A DNA stretch of 43,883 nt. Source: Burkholderiales bacterium (GTDB lineage Bacteria; Pseudomonadota; Gammaproteobacteria; Burkholderiales; Burkholderiaceae_C). How positions within the stretch are numbered: position 1 is the stretch's first letter; every line of letters begins with the position of its first letter. Below the pieces are notes generated by a model. It did not search any database. It saw nothing but the letters and a program-made list of their open reading frames with translations, and had not been told where the DNA came from. Both the position numbers and the translations under genes were made by a program. Location: NCBI GenBank assembly GCA_026932425.1, contig JAIXKN010000011.1:83728-127610 (forward strand), in the 5' to 3' direction. Shown here in pieces: positions 1 to 7,086 of the stretch.

Positions 1-555
1 GTGATGGCGACGCAGAACCCGATCGAGACCGAGGGCACCTACCCGCTGCCCGAGGCGCAGGTCGACCGCTTCATGATGAAGGTGCTGGTCGACTACCCGA
101 GCGAGGAAGAGGAATTCGTGATCGTCGAGCGCGTCACCGGGCCCGCGATCGAGGTCAACCCGGTGGCCGACACCTTCCAGCTCGCCGCGCTGCAACGCGA
201 ATGCCGCGAGGTCTTCTGCGATCCGGCGCTGATCCAGTACGCGGTGCGGCTCGTGGCGGCAACGCGCCGGCCGGCGGCCTTCGGCCTCTCCGAGATCGCG
301 TCCTGCATCAGCTACGGCGCAAGCCCGCGCGCCAGCATCGCGCTGGTCGAGGGCGCCCGCGCGCTGGCGCTGCTGCGCGGGCGGCGCTACGCGCTCGTCG
401 AGGACATGACCGACCTCGTTCCCGACATCCTGCGCCACCGCGTCGTGCTCTCGTACGAGGCGCTGGCCGAGAACCTGACGAGCGACGCGCTGGTCGCGCG
501 CATCATGAAGGCGGTGCCGGTGCCCGACAAGCCGCTGGCGCACGCGAAGGCCTGA
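1..555 (+). CDS. MoxR-family AAA+ ATPase, C-terminal part (5' cut by window edge)
   Basis: The reading frame is open from the first base and stops at 555, giving 184 residues that are the C-terminal part of a MoxR AAA+ ATPase. Near the start lies the MATQNP segment (sensor 1 region), then the typical GTYPLPEAQVDRF stretch of the family, followed by a helical lid domain. MoxR proteins are chaperone-like ATPases, usually encoded next to DUF58 and VWA proteins and thought to insert cofactors or mature partner complexes. Here the DUF58 and VWA genes follow directly on the same strand, 28 bp downstream, so the three probably form one operon. Walker A and B lie outside the window. Confidence 0.93.
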   Translation: MMATQNPIETEGTYPLPEAQVDRFMMKVLVDYPSEEEEFVIVERVTGPAIEVNPVADTFQLAALQRECREVFCDPALIQYAVRLVAATRRPAAFGLSEIASCISYGASPRASIALVEGARALALLRGRRYALVEDMTDLVPDILRHRVVLSYEALAENLTSDALVARIMKAVPVPDKPLAHAKA

Positions 556-583
556 GCCCCCGCGCGGCAGGGACGACAAGCCG

Positions 584-1612
584 ATGACGACGACGAACAC
601 GCCCGCCCCGGTGACCAGCGACGCACTGCTGCGTCGGCTGGAGTGGACCGTGATCCGCCGGCTCGACGGGCTGCTGCAGGGCGACTACCGCACGCTGTGG
701 CGCGGCCTGGGCGTCGATCTGGCCGACCTGCGCGAATACCAGCTGCACGACGACGTGCGCCACATCGACTGGAACGTCACCGCGCGCTTGCAGCAGCCCT
801 ACGTGCGCCAGTTCGTCGAGGACCGCGACCTCACCGCCTGGTTCCTGCTCGACCTCTCGGGCAGCGTCGACTTCGGCTCGGCCGACGTCACCAAGCTCGC
901 GGTCGCAAGCTCCTTCGTCGCCACGCTGGCGCGCGTGATCACGCGCCACGGCAGCCGCGTCGGCGCCGTGTTCTACGGCGCGCAGGTCGAGGGCGTCCTG
1001 CGCCCGGGTGGCACGCGCACGCACGTGCTCGAACTGCTGCAGCGGATGCGCGCGCACTCGCGCAGCGCCAGCGCGGGCAACAACGGCGGCGCCAGCCGGA
1101 TCGCGGCGCGCGGCAGCGCCCGCAGGCGCGGCACCCAGGCACCGGCCAGGGGCACCGTGCTCTCGGAGCTGCTCGCCGCGGCCGAGAGCCTGATGCGCCG
1201 GCGCGCGCTCGTCTTCGTCGTCTCGGACTTCATCAGCGAGCCCGGCTGGCAGCCGGTGCTGGCGCGGCTGGCGCGGCGGCACGAGGTCGTCGCGGTGCGC
1301 GTCTTCGATCCCGCCGAGATGGAACTGCCCGACGTCGGCCTCGTCACCGTCGAGGATGCCGAGACCGGCGAGCAGCTGCTGATCGACGCCGCCGACCCCG
1401 CCTTCCGCGAGCGCTACGCGCGGCTGGCTGGCGAGCACGAGGACGCGCTGCGCCAGGCGCTGGCCACGAGCGGCGCCGACACGCTGGAACTCGCCACCGA
1501 CGACGACCTGCTGGACGCGCTGCTGCGCTTTGCCGAGCTGCGCCGGCTGCGCACCCGGCAGCCGCTGCCCGGGCGCTTCCCGGCGCACCTCGCTGCGGAG
1601 AAGGCCGCATGA
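584..1612 (+). CDS. DUF58 domain protein of the MoxR-DUF58-VWA module
   Basis: This 342-residue protein has the DUF58 hallmark DVRHIDWNVTAR at about residues 57-68, followed by a VWA-like fold whose first strand reads LLDLSGS (about 90-96), a MIDAS-like D-x-S-x-S. A second strand-like stretch, LVFVVSDFIS, lies near residue 210. There is no signal peptide or membrane segment, so it is cytosolic. An arginine- and alanine-rich insertion at about 165-190 looks low-complexity. The stop overlaps the start of the VWA gene by 4 bp (ATGA), showing translational coupling. DUF58 proteins accompany MoxR ATPases; their precise biochemical role is not established. Confidence 0.92.
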   Translation: MTTTNTPAPVTSDALLRRLEWTVIRRLDGLLQGDYRTLWRGLGVDLADLREYQLHDDVRHIDWNVTARLQQPYVRQFVEDRDLTAWFLLDLSGSVDFGSADVTKLAVASSFVATLARVITRHGSRVGAVFYGAQVEGVLRPGGTRTHVLELLQRMRAHSRSASAGNNGGASRIAARGSARRRGTQAPARGTVLSELLAAAESLMRRRALVFVVSDFISEPGWQPVLARLARRHEVVAVRVFDPAEMELPDVGLVTVEDAETGEQLLIDAADPAFRERYARLAGEHEDALRQALATSGADTLELATDDDLLDALLRFAELRRLRTRQPLPGRFPAHLAAEKAA

Positions 1613-2649
1613 GCTTCTACTGGCCAAGCCTGCTGTGGTTACTGCTGCTGCTGCCGCTCTTGGTGCTGCTCTACCTGTGGCTGCTGGCGCGGCGCAAGCG
1701 CACGAGCGTGCGCCTGGCCAGCGTGCAGATCGCCCGGCTCGCCGCCGGCAAGGGACCGGGCTGGCGCCGCCACGTCCCGCCGCTGCTGCTGCTGCTGGCA
1801 CTGGCGTCGCTGCTCGTGGCCACCGCGCGCCCGGCGGCCAAGATCACGCTGCCGCTGTCCGAGCGCACGATCATCCTGGCGATGGACGTCTCGGGCAGCA
1901 TGCGCGCCGAGGACATCAAGCCGAACCGTCTGGTCGCGAGCCAGGAGGCGGCCAAGTCCTTCGTGCGCGCGCTGCCGCACGAGGTGCGCGTGGGCGTGAT
2001 CGCGTTTGCCGGCACCGCGGCCGTGGTGCAGGCGCCGACGACGAGCCGCGACGACGTCATCGCGGCGATCGACCGCTTCCAGCTGCAGCGTGCCACCGCC
2101 ACCGGCAGCGGCATCATCCTCTCGCTGGCCACGCTCTTCCCCGACCACGGCATCGAGATCCAGCACGTCACCGGACAGCGCAACTTCCCCGGCCGCCCGA
2201 TCGGCCGGACCGAGGAGGAGGAAAAGCCCAAGTTCACCCCGGTCGAACCGGGCAGCTACCGCTCGGCGGCGATCATCATGCTCACCGACGGCCAGCGCAC
2301 GACCGGTCCGGACCCCCTGGAAGCGGCCAAGATGGCCGCCGAGCGCGGCGTGCGCGTCTACACCGTCGGCATGGGCACGACCGCCGGCGAGATCATCGGC
2401 TTCGAAGGCTGGAGCATGCGCGTGCGCCTGGACGAGGAGACGCTGAAGAACATCGCGCTGATCACGCACGGCGAGTACTTCTACGCCGGCACGGCCGAGG
2501 ACCTGAAGAAGGTCTACGAGAGCCTCTCCTCGCGCATGGTGGTCGAGACCAAGGAGACCGAGATCAGCGCGCTCTTCGCGGCGCTGGGCGCGCTGCTGGC
2601 CATCGTCGCCTCGGGCATGAGCCTGTGGTGGTTCGGGCGCGTGGCCTGA
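1609..2649 (+). CDS. VWA domain membrane protein (BatA-like)
   Basis: This 346-residue protein starts at the ATG that overlaps the DUF58 stop. It has two N-terminal membrane helices (about 5-28 and 59-75), a von Willebrand A domain with a clear MIDAS motif DVSGSM near residue 90 and a second metal-site strand MLTDGQ near residue 225, and a C-terminal membrane helix just before the end. This is the BatA/YfbK-like layout of Bat/MoxR operons, with the VWA domain probably facing the periplasm. The central region is longer than in minimal family members and includes an acidic EEEEK patch. Codons at 2041-2145 recur as a 105-bp fragment at 24945-25049, beside the intact integron integrase. Confidence 0.92.
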   Translation: MSFYWPSLLWLLLLLPLLVLLYLWLLARRKRTSVRLASVQIARLAAGKGPGWRRHVPPLLLLLALASLLVATARPAAKITLPLSERTIILAMDVSGSMRAEDIKPNRLVASQEAAKSFVRALPHEVRVGVIAFAGTAAVVQAPTTSRDDVIAAIDRFQLQRATATGSGIILSLATLFPDHGIEIQHVTGQRNFPGRPIGRTEEEEKPKFTPVEPGSYRSAAIIMLTDGQRTTGPDPLEAAKMAAERGVRVYTVGMGTTAGEIIGFEGWSMRVRLDEETLKNIALITHGEYFYAGTAEDLKKVYESLSSRMVVETKETEISALFAALGALLAIVASGMSLWWFGRVA

Positions 2650-2672
2650 GCGGGCCAGTGCAAGGAGCAGCG

Positions 2673-2963
2673 ATGGACAAGAAGGCCTACGTCGTCGGCC
2701 ACATTAGCGTCAAGGACGAGGCGCTGTGGGCCGAGTACCGCGCGCGCGTTCCCGACACGCTCGCCCCCTGGCGCGCCGAACTCGTCTGCCGCGGCCACCG
2801 CGTCGCCGTCTGGGCCGGCGAAGGCCCGCACACCGACCTCGTCGTCATCCGCTTCGAAAACGTGGAGGCAGCGAGCGCCTGGTTCCACTCCGCCGCCTAC
2901 CAGGCACTGATCCCGCTGCGGCAGCAAGCCGCCGATGTCGTGCTGGTGTGCTACGAGGAGTGA
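2673..2963 (+). CDS. DUF1330 family small protein
   Basis: A 96-residue protein starting MDKKAYVVGHISVKD, with the DUF1330 (dimeric alpha-beta barrel) pattern: a first strand of the type YVVGHISV, a central region ending VVIRFENVEAASAWFHS, and AYQALIPLRQQAA before the last strand. The family is about 95 residues long, so this is full length. An AGGAG ribosome site lies about 6 bases before the ATG. It is 23 bp after the VWA gene and may be cotranscribed. The function of the family is unknown. It is the last intact gene before the integron remnant. Confidence 0.88.
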   Translation: MDKKAYVVGHISVKDEALWAEYRARVPDTLAPWRAELVCRGHRVAVWAGEGPHTDLVVIRFENVEAASAWFHSAAYQALIPLRQQAADVVLVCYEE

Positions 2964-2980
2964 GCAGCGAAGCGCGAACG

Positions 2981-3599
2981 ACAGCTGATCGCAGCGCGTG
3001 AACTCGACAACCTTCACCCGCAGCCTCAGCCCTTCGAGCAGCCGCAGCCCCGTGCCGTAGAGCAGTGCGGCCACCAGGTGCATGGTGCCCCTCAACTTCA
3101 CCAGCAGCGCGCGCACCTCGCTCGGCGTCAGCACCACCGACAGCCTGCGCTGGGTCTTGGCGCTCACCACCTCGTCGAGAGCCAGGGCAGCTCGATGCGC
3201 AGCACCTGCCCGTAGAGAAAGAGCAGCGCCGCCCGCGCCTGCGCCTGCGCCTGCGCTTGCGTCGACGTCGACGTCGACACCCCGCGCTCGACCGCCAGCG
3301 CCGTGAGAAAGGCCGTCACCTCTGCAGCCCCCATCTCACGCGGATGACGCGCCCGTGAAAGCGCAGGAAGCGCTGCACCCAGTCGACATAAGCCGCCTCG
3401 GTGCAGATCGAGTAGTGCCGAACCCTGATTTCGTGCCGCACCCGGCCAAGCAAGCACGGCGCCGCAAACGCGGGCGGTGCGCCCGGCGCCACCGTGGAAC
3501 TTGCCGCGCTGGCTTGACGGATGAAACGGCGGGGACAGAATCCCGCGCGGACCCAAGTGAACTCAGCGGCCGTGAGGCGGAGGCAGCAACAGGCTTCAT
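2981..3599 (-). pseudogene. Truncated, frameshifted integron integrase (intI remnant)
   Basis: On the minus strand this region aligns closely with the N-terminal and central part of the intact integrase at 25145-26230. Shared segments include [20 protein letters not shown], a [16 protein letters not shown] stretch with the first catalytic arginine, and MKPVAASA at the start. The pieces lie in different frames, so it cannot be translated as one protein. Homology stops near 2981, equivalent to about 25640 in the intact gene, so the C-terminal half with His, Arg and the catalytic Tyr is missing. A short repeat has expanded at about 3234-3278. Homology on the start side ends at the shared ATG (3599). 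Confidence 0.88.
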
Positions 3600-3637
3600 G
3601 CCGCCCTGCGTTTGGCCTCGAAATCTATCCAGCACTG

Positions 3638-4476
3638 ATGCCAGCCTACCTCTTTCTCTGGAATCCCAAGGCCGATCCCTCCTCGTTTAAGGACTACGAA
3701 CGTGTGTGTGCTGCCGCTGCAGCTGGGCGCCCTATGAATCTCGCTGGATCTGCCCTTCGACGCGACCAGCGGAGGGCGACATTGCCTTCATGCAGCGCAC
3801 AGGTCCTCACAACAACGGCGTCTTCGCGAGGGGTGCAGTTACCCGAGGTTCACACACGGATCGAGGAACTCGTGTTGTTCGGCTCAGGCTCGACGCATTT
3901 CTTCCTCTCGGCCGAGAAATACCGCGCTCCGCTATCGTGGCCCGCGCCAAGTACGCTGCTCCCTGGATGCCTATGGCCTCAGGAAACGTCGTCCCCGATC
4001 AGTTGCACCAAGCCATCCTTGACCTCTGGGAACAAAGCGCAGGGTACCGGGCGCTGCCAGTAGAGGCCGACTTTTCGTCCGCAGACGAACTGGTTGGGCT
4101 CGAGGGCGAAGAGCGGCGCCGCATGACGGCACATCGCAAGCGGGAGTGGGAACTGCGGAGCGCGAAGATCGCGGATACCCTGCGGCGTCACGGTCGCATC
4201 GTCTGCGAGGTACCAGGTTGTGGCTTTGACTTTGCACGCGTTTATGGAGAACTCGGAGCCGGTTATGCACACGTACATCACCTTCATCCACTCGCGCAGT
4301 CTGATAAACCCCGCGCAACGCGACTCGCCGATCTTGCAGTCGTGTGCGCGAATTGCCACGCGATGATCCACCGTAACGGAGCGTGCCGAGACATGCAAAC
4401 CCTGCTTCCTCGACATCCAGTCGAGTTGCACTCCGACATGCGAACCGACCCACGAACGACGCGTAGAGGCGCCTAA
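3638..4476 (+). pseudogene. HNH endonuclease cassette gene, frameshifted
   Basis: The gene appears to start at 3638 with MPAYLFLWNPK, the usual opening of a family with an N-terminal EVE-like domain and a C-terminal HNH nuclease domain. About 32 codons later the frame breaks: the conserved continuation (GDIAFMQRTGPHNNGVFARG) lies one frame over, starting near 3735. The second frame runs open to 4476 and ends with a good HNH core: CEVPGCGFDF, then HVHHLHPL, then CANCHAMIHRNG (two cysteine pairs plus histidines). A shorter product from an internal ATG at 3706 is possible but would lack the N-terminal domain. The stop TAA overlaps a GCCTAAC motif, the start of an attC site. One indel or a sequencing error explains the break. 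Confidence 0.75.
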
Positions 4477-4498
4477 CTCGCGTGGCGACGCCTGATCG
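4471..4498 (+). other. attC remnant at the edge of the decayed integron
   Basis: GCCTAAC at 4471-4477 overlaps the HNH stop codon exactly as the outer core motif does at intact cassettes further along. The rest of the expected hairpin and the matching GTTRRRY core are missing; native sequence (the Ycf48-like gene) resumes 22 bp later. This marks the right boundary of the remnant. Confidence 0.55.
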
Positions 4499-5539
4499 CT
4501 ACTTCAGCGGCTCGCGGAACACCCCCGCGCGCGAGGCGGTGATCCAGGTGCCGTCACCGGCGTCCAGCGCGGCGGTGAGCGAGAGGCGGTCGGTGCGCAG
4601 TGCGGGGGTGAAGCTCGCGCCGCCGTCGTGGCTCACGGCCTGCAGGCCGTCGAGGCCGACGGCAAGCACGGCCTGCCCCTTGCGCGCGAAGCCGGTGACC
4701 GAGCTCTGGCTGCCGATGTCGACGCGCTTCCAGCTCTGGCCGCCGTCGCTGCTGCGGTAGACGTTGCCGCGCTGCCCGCCGACGAGCAGCACCTCGGGCG
4801 ACAGCGCGATGCCGCTCCAGAACGAGCCGTTGTAGCCGGTGGCGAGATAGCTCCAGCTCGCCCCGGCGTCTTCGGAGCGCAGCACGTAGCCGCGCTCGGC
4901 GGCGGCGTAGAGCGTGCCCTTGTCGTCGGCAAAGAGCGCCTGCAGGTTGAGGTCGGCGCGCTTGGCGCCCGGCGGCGGCGCGAGTTCGCGCTGTTGCCAG
5001 CTCTTGCCGCCATCGGCGGTGGTCAACACGAGCGACCACAGGCCCACGGCAACGCCACGCTGCGCGTCGAGGAAGTGCACGGCAAAGAGCGGCCGATCCT
5101 CCGCGGTGTCCAGCCGCTGCACGCGCCAGCTCTTGCCGCCGTCCTCGGTGGCGAGGATCGCGCCCCAGTGCCCGACGGCCCACCCGTGGCGGTCGTCGAC
5201 GAAGCCGACCGCGGTGAGCAGCGAGCTCACCGGCACCGAGCCGGCCTGACGGAAGCTCGCGCCGTCGTCCTCCGAGCGCAGCACGATGCCGTGGTCGCCG
5301 ACACCGACGATCGCCTTCCCGGCGCGTGCCAGACCAAGGATCATCGCCTTGTCGGCGTTGACCGCAGCGGCGGCGGCCACCGGCACCGGAGCGCTCGGCT
5401 CGGCGGCGTGCACAAGGCTGCCGAGCAGGAGACAGGCCATCGCCATGCGGACAGCCACACGCACGGTCACACGCACGGCCACACGCGCCGCGCCCCGCTG
5501 CGCGCCGCGCGTTCGCATCCGCAGGGCCCGCGTGCGCAT
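4499..5539 (-). CDS. Ycf48/BNR-repeat propeller protein, exported
   Basis: A 346-residue protein. I start it at the ATG at 5539, preceded 7 bases upstream by GGAGG. The N-terminus is arginine-rich, then hydrophobic (VRMAMACLLLGSLVHA), a plausible signal peptide. The mature part is built of BNR/Ycf48 repeats, seen as recurring S-x-D-x-G-x-[ST]-[WF] motifs such as SEDDGASF, TEDGGKSW, TADGGKSW, SEDAGASW and SSDGGQSW, giving a beta-propeller. Plant and cyanobacterial Ycf48 assists photosystem II; in proteobacteria such genes sit beside RND, DUF1302 and DUF1329 genes, as here, and their role is not established. It is the last gene of the minus-strand cluster, 23 bp after the aldehyde dehydrogenase. 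Confidence 0.88.
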   Translation of the reverse strand: MRTRALRMRTRGAQRGAARVAVRVTVRVAVRMAMACLLLGSLVHAAEPSAPVPVAAAAAVNADKAMILGLARAGKAIVGVGDHGIVLRSEDDGASFRQAGSVPVSSLLTAVGFVDDRHGWAVGHWGAILATEDGGKSWRVQRLDTAEDRPLFAVHFLDAQRGVAVGLWSLVLTTADGGKSWQQRELAPPPGAKRADLNLQALFADDKGTLYAAAERGYVLRSEDAGASWSYLATGYNGSFWSGIALSPEVLLVGGQRGNVYRSSDGGQSWKRVDIGSQSSVTGFARKGQAVLAVGLDGLQAVSHDGGASFTPALRTDRLSLTAALDAGDGTWITASRAGVFREPLK

Positions 5540-5562
5540 CACCTTGCCTCCCGCCGCCGCGC

Positions 5563-6993
5563 TCACTTCTTGATGCTGATGACCTGCGGCCGCGTCACCG
5601 CCTTCAGCCCCTCGACGCCGAACTCGACGCCGTAGCCCGAGCCCTTGGCGCCGCCGAAGGGCACCATCGGGTGGATCATGCCGTGCTGGTTGATCCACAC
5701 CGTGCCGGCATGGATGCGCCCGGCGATCTCGGCGGCCTTGGCGGTGTCGGCGGACCAGACCGATGCGCCCAGGCCCGCGTCCAGGCGGTTGGCGCTGGCG
5801 ATCGCCTCCTCGACGTCACGGTACTTGATGATGGGCAGCACCGGGCCGAACTGCTCCTCGTCGACGAGGCGGTTGCCGTCCTTCAGGCCCGTGACGAGGG
5901 TCAGCGGATAGAAGTAGCCCGGGCCGCCGGGCGCCGAGCCGCCGCAGACGATGGTGCCGCCTTCGCTCTTCGCGCTCTCGACCAGGTCGACGACCTTGTC
6001 GTACTGCATCTTGTTCTGGATCGGCCCCATCACGGTGCCTTCCTTCATGCCGTCGCCCATGGGCATGGCCTGCGCGATCTCCTTGAGCGCCTGCACGGTC
6101 GGCTCGTAGAGGTTTTCGGGCACGTAGAGGCGCTTGGCCGCGGCGCAGGTCTGACCCATGTTGATGAAGGCGCCCCAGAAGAGGCCCATCGCCATCGCCT
6201 TGGGATCGGCGTCGGGCAGCATGATGGCGGCGTCGTTGCCGCCGAGTTCGAGCGTCACCGGGATGACGTTCTTCGCCGCCGCTTCGGCGACCTTGGCGCC
6301 GGTGCGCGCCGAGCCGGTGAACATGATCTTGTCCAGCCGCGGGTCGGACACCAGCCACGAGCCGACCTCGCCGGCGCCGCTCACCGTGTTGACCACCCCC
6401 GGCGGCAGTGCCGCGCTGATCAGGCGAACGAGCTCGAGCGTGCCGATCGAGGTGTACTCCGAGGGCTTGATGACGACGGTGTTGCCGGCGCGGATCGAGG
6501 GGATGATCTGCCAGATCGCGATCAGCAGCGGCCAGTTCCAGGGCGCGATCGCGCCGATCACGCCGAAGGGCTTGCGGTGCACCTCATCGCGCCGCGTGGC
6601 GTCCTCGAACACGACCTCGACCGGCAGGTCGAGACTGGCCGGCACCTGCGTCCAGGCCTCGCAGCCCCAGACCTCGAAGCGTGCGCCCGGCACCTGGTCG
6701 GGGCCGACGCCGCCCAGCGGCTTGCCCTGCTCGCGCGTCACCCACTCGGCGAGATAGGCCGAGTTCGCCTTGATGATCTCGGCGGTCTTCATCATGAGCG
6801 CCTTGCGCTCGGCGTCCGGGCGCGCGGCCCAGGCCGGCTGCGCCGCGCGCGCGGCGGCCACCGCTTCCGCCACCTGCTCCTTGGTCGAGATCGGCACCCG
6901 TCCGATCGCTTCGCCGGTGGCGGGGTTGATGGACTCGAAGGTCTTGTCCGACCCGACGGCCTTGCCGTTGATCGTGTTCAGGTAGGTCTTCAT
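5563..6993 (-). CDS. NAD(P)-dependent aldehyde dehydrogenase
   Basis: A 476-residue class I/II-type aldehyde dehydrogenase of normal length. The start at 6993 has AGGAG 7 bases upstream. The catalytic parts are present: PWNW with Asn153 (oxyanion hole), the general base Glu249 in LELGG, and the nucleophile Cys283 in GQTCAA. The C-terminus carries the usual PFGGAKGSGYG segment. It oxidises an aldehyde to the acid with NAD(P). It lies between the RND exporter and the Ycf48-like gene; the nearby amine dehydrogenase operon produces aldehydes, so it may remove them, though it could equally serve an alcohol or terpenoid pathway linked to the DUF1302/DUF1329 genes. Substrate cannot be told from sequence. 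Confidence 0.93.
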   Translation of the reverse strand: MKTYLNTINGKAVGSDKTFESINPATGEAIGRVPISTKEQVAEAVAAARAAQPAWAARPDAERKALMMKTAEIIKANSAYLAEWVTREQGKPLGGVGPDQVPGARFEVWGCEAWTQVPASLDLPVEVVFEDATRRDEVHRKPFGVIGAIAPWNWPLLIAIWQIIPSIRAGNTVVIKPSEYTSIGTLELVRLISAALPPGVVNTVSGAGEVGSWLVSDPRLDKIMFTGSARTGAKVAEAAAKNVIPVTLELGGNDAAIMLPDADPKAMAMGLFWGAFINMGQTCAAAKRLYVPENLYEPTVQALKEIAQAMPMGDGMKEGTVMGPIQNKMQYDKVVDLVESAKSEGGTIVCGGSAPGGPGYFYPLTLVTGLKDGNRLVDEEQFGPVLPIIKYRDVEEAIASANRLDAGLGASVWSADTAKAAEIAGRIHAGTVWINQHGMIHPMVPFGGAKGSGYGVEFGVEGLKAVTRPQVISIKK

Positions 6994-7086
6994 CGGCTGC
7001 TCCTGGGGTGGGGGTTGGGTGGCATCGGCAGCACCGCGCGCGGCGCGCCGTCGGGATCGCATGGTGACAGCAAGTCCGCCTCGGAT

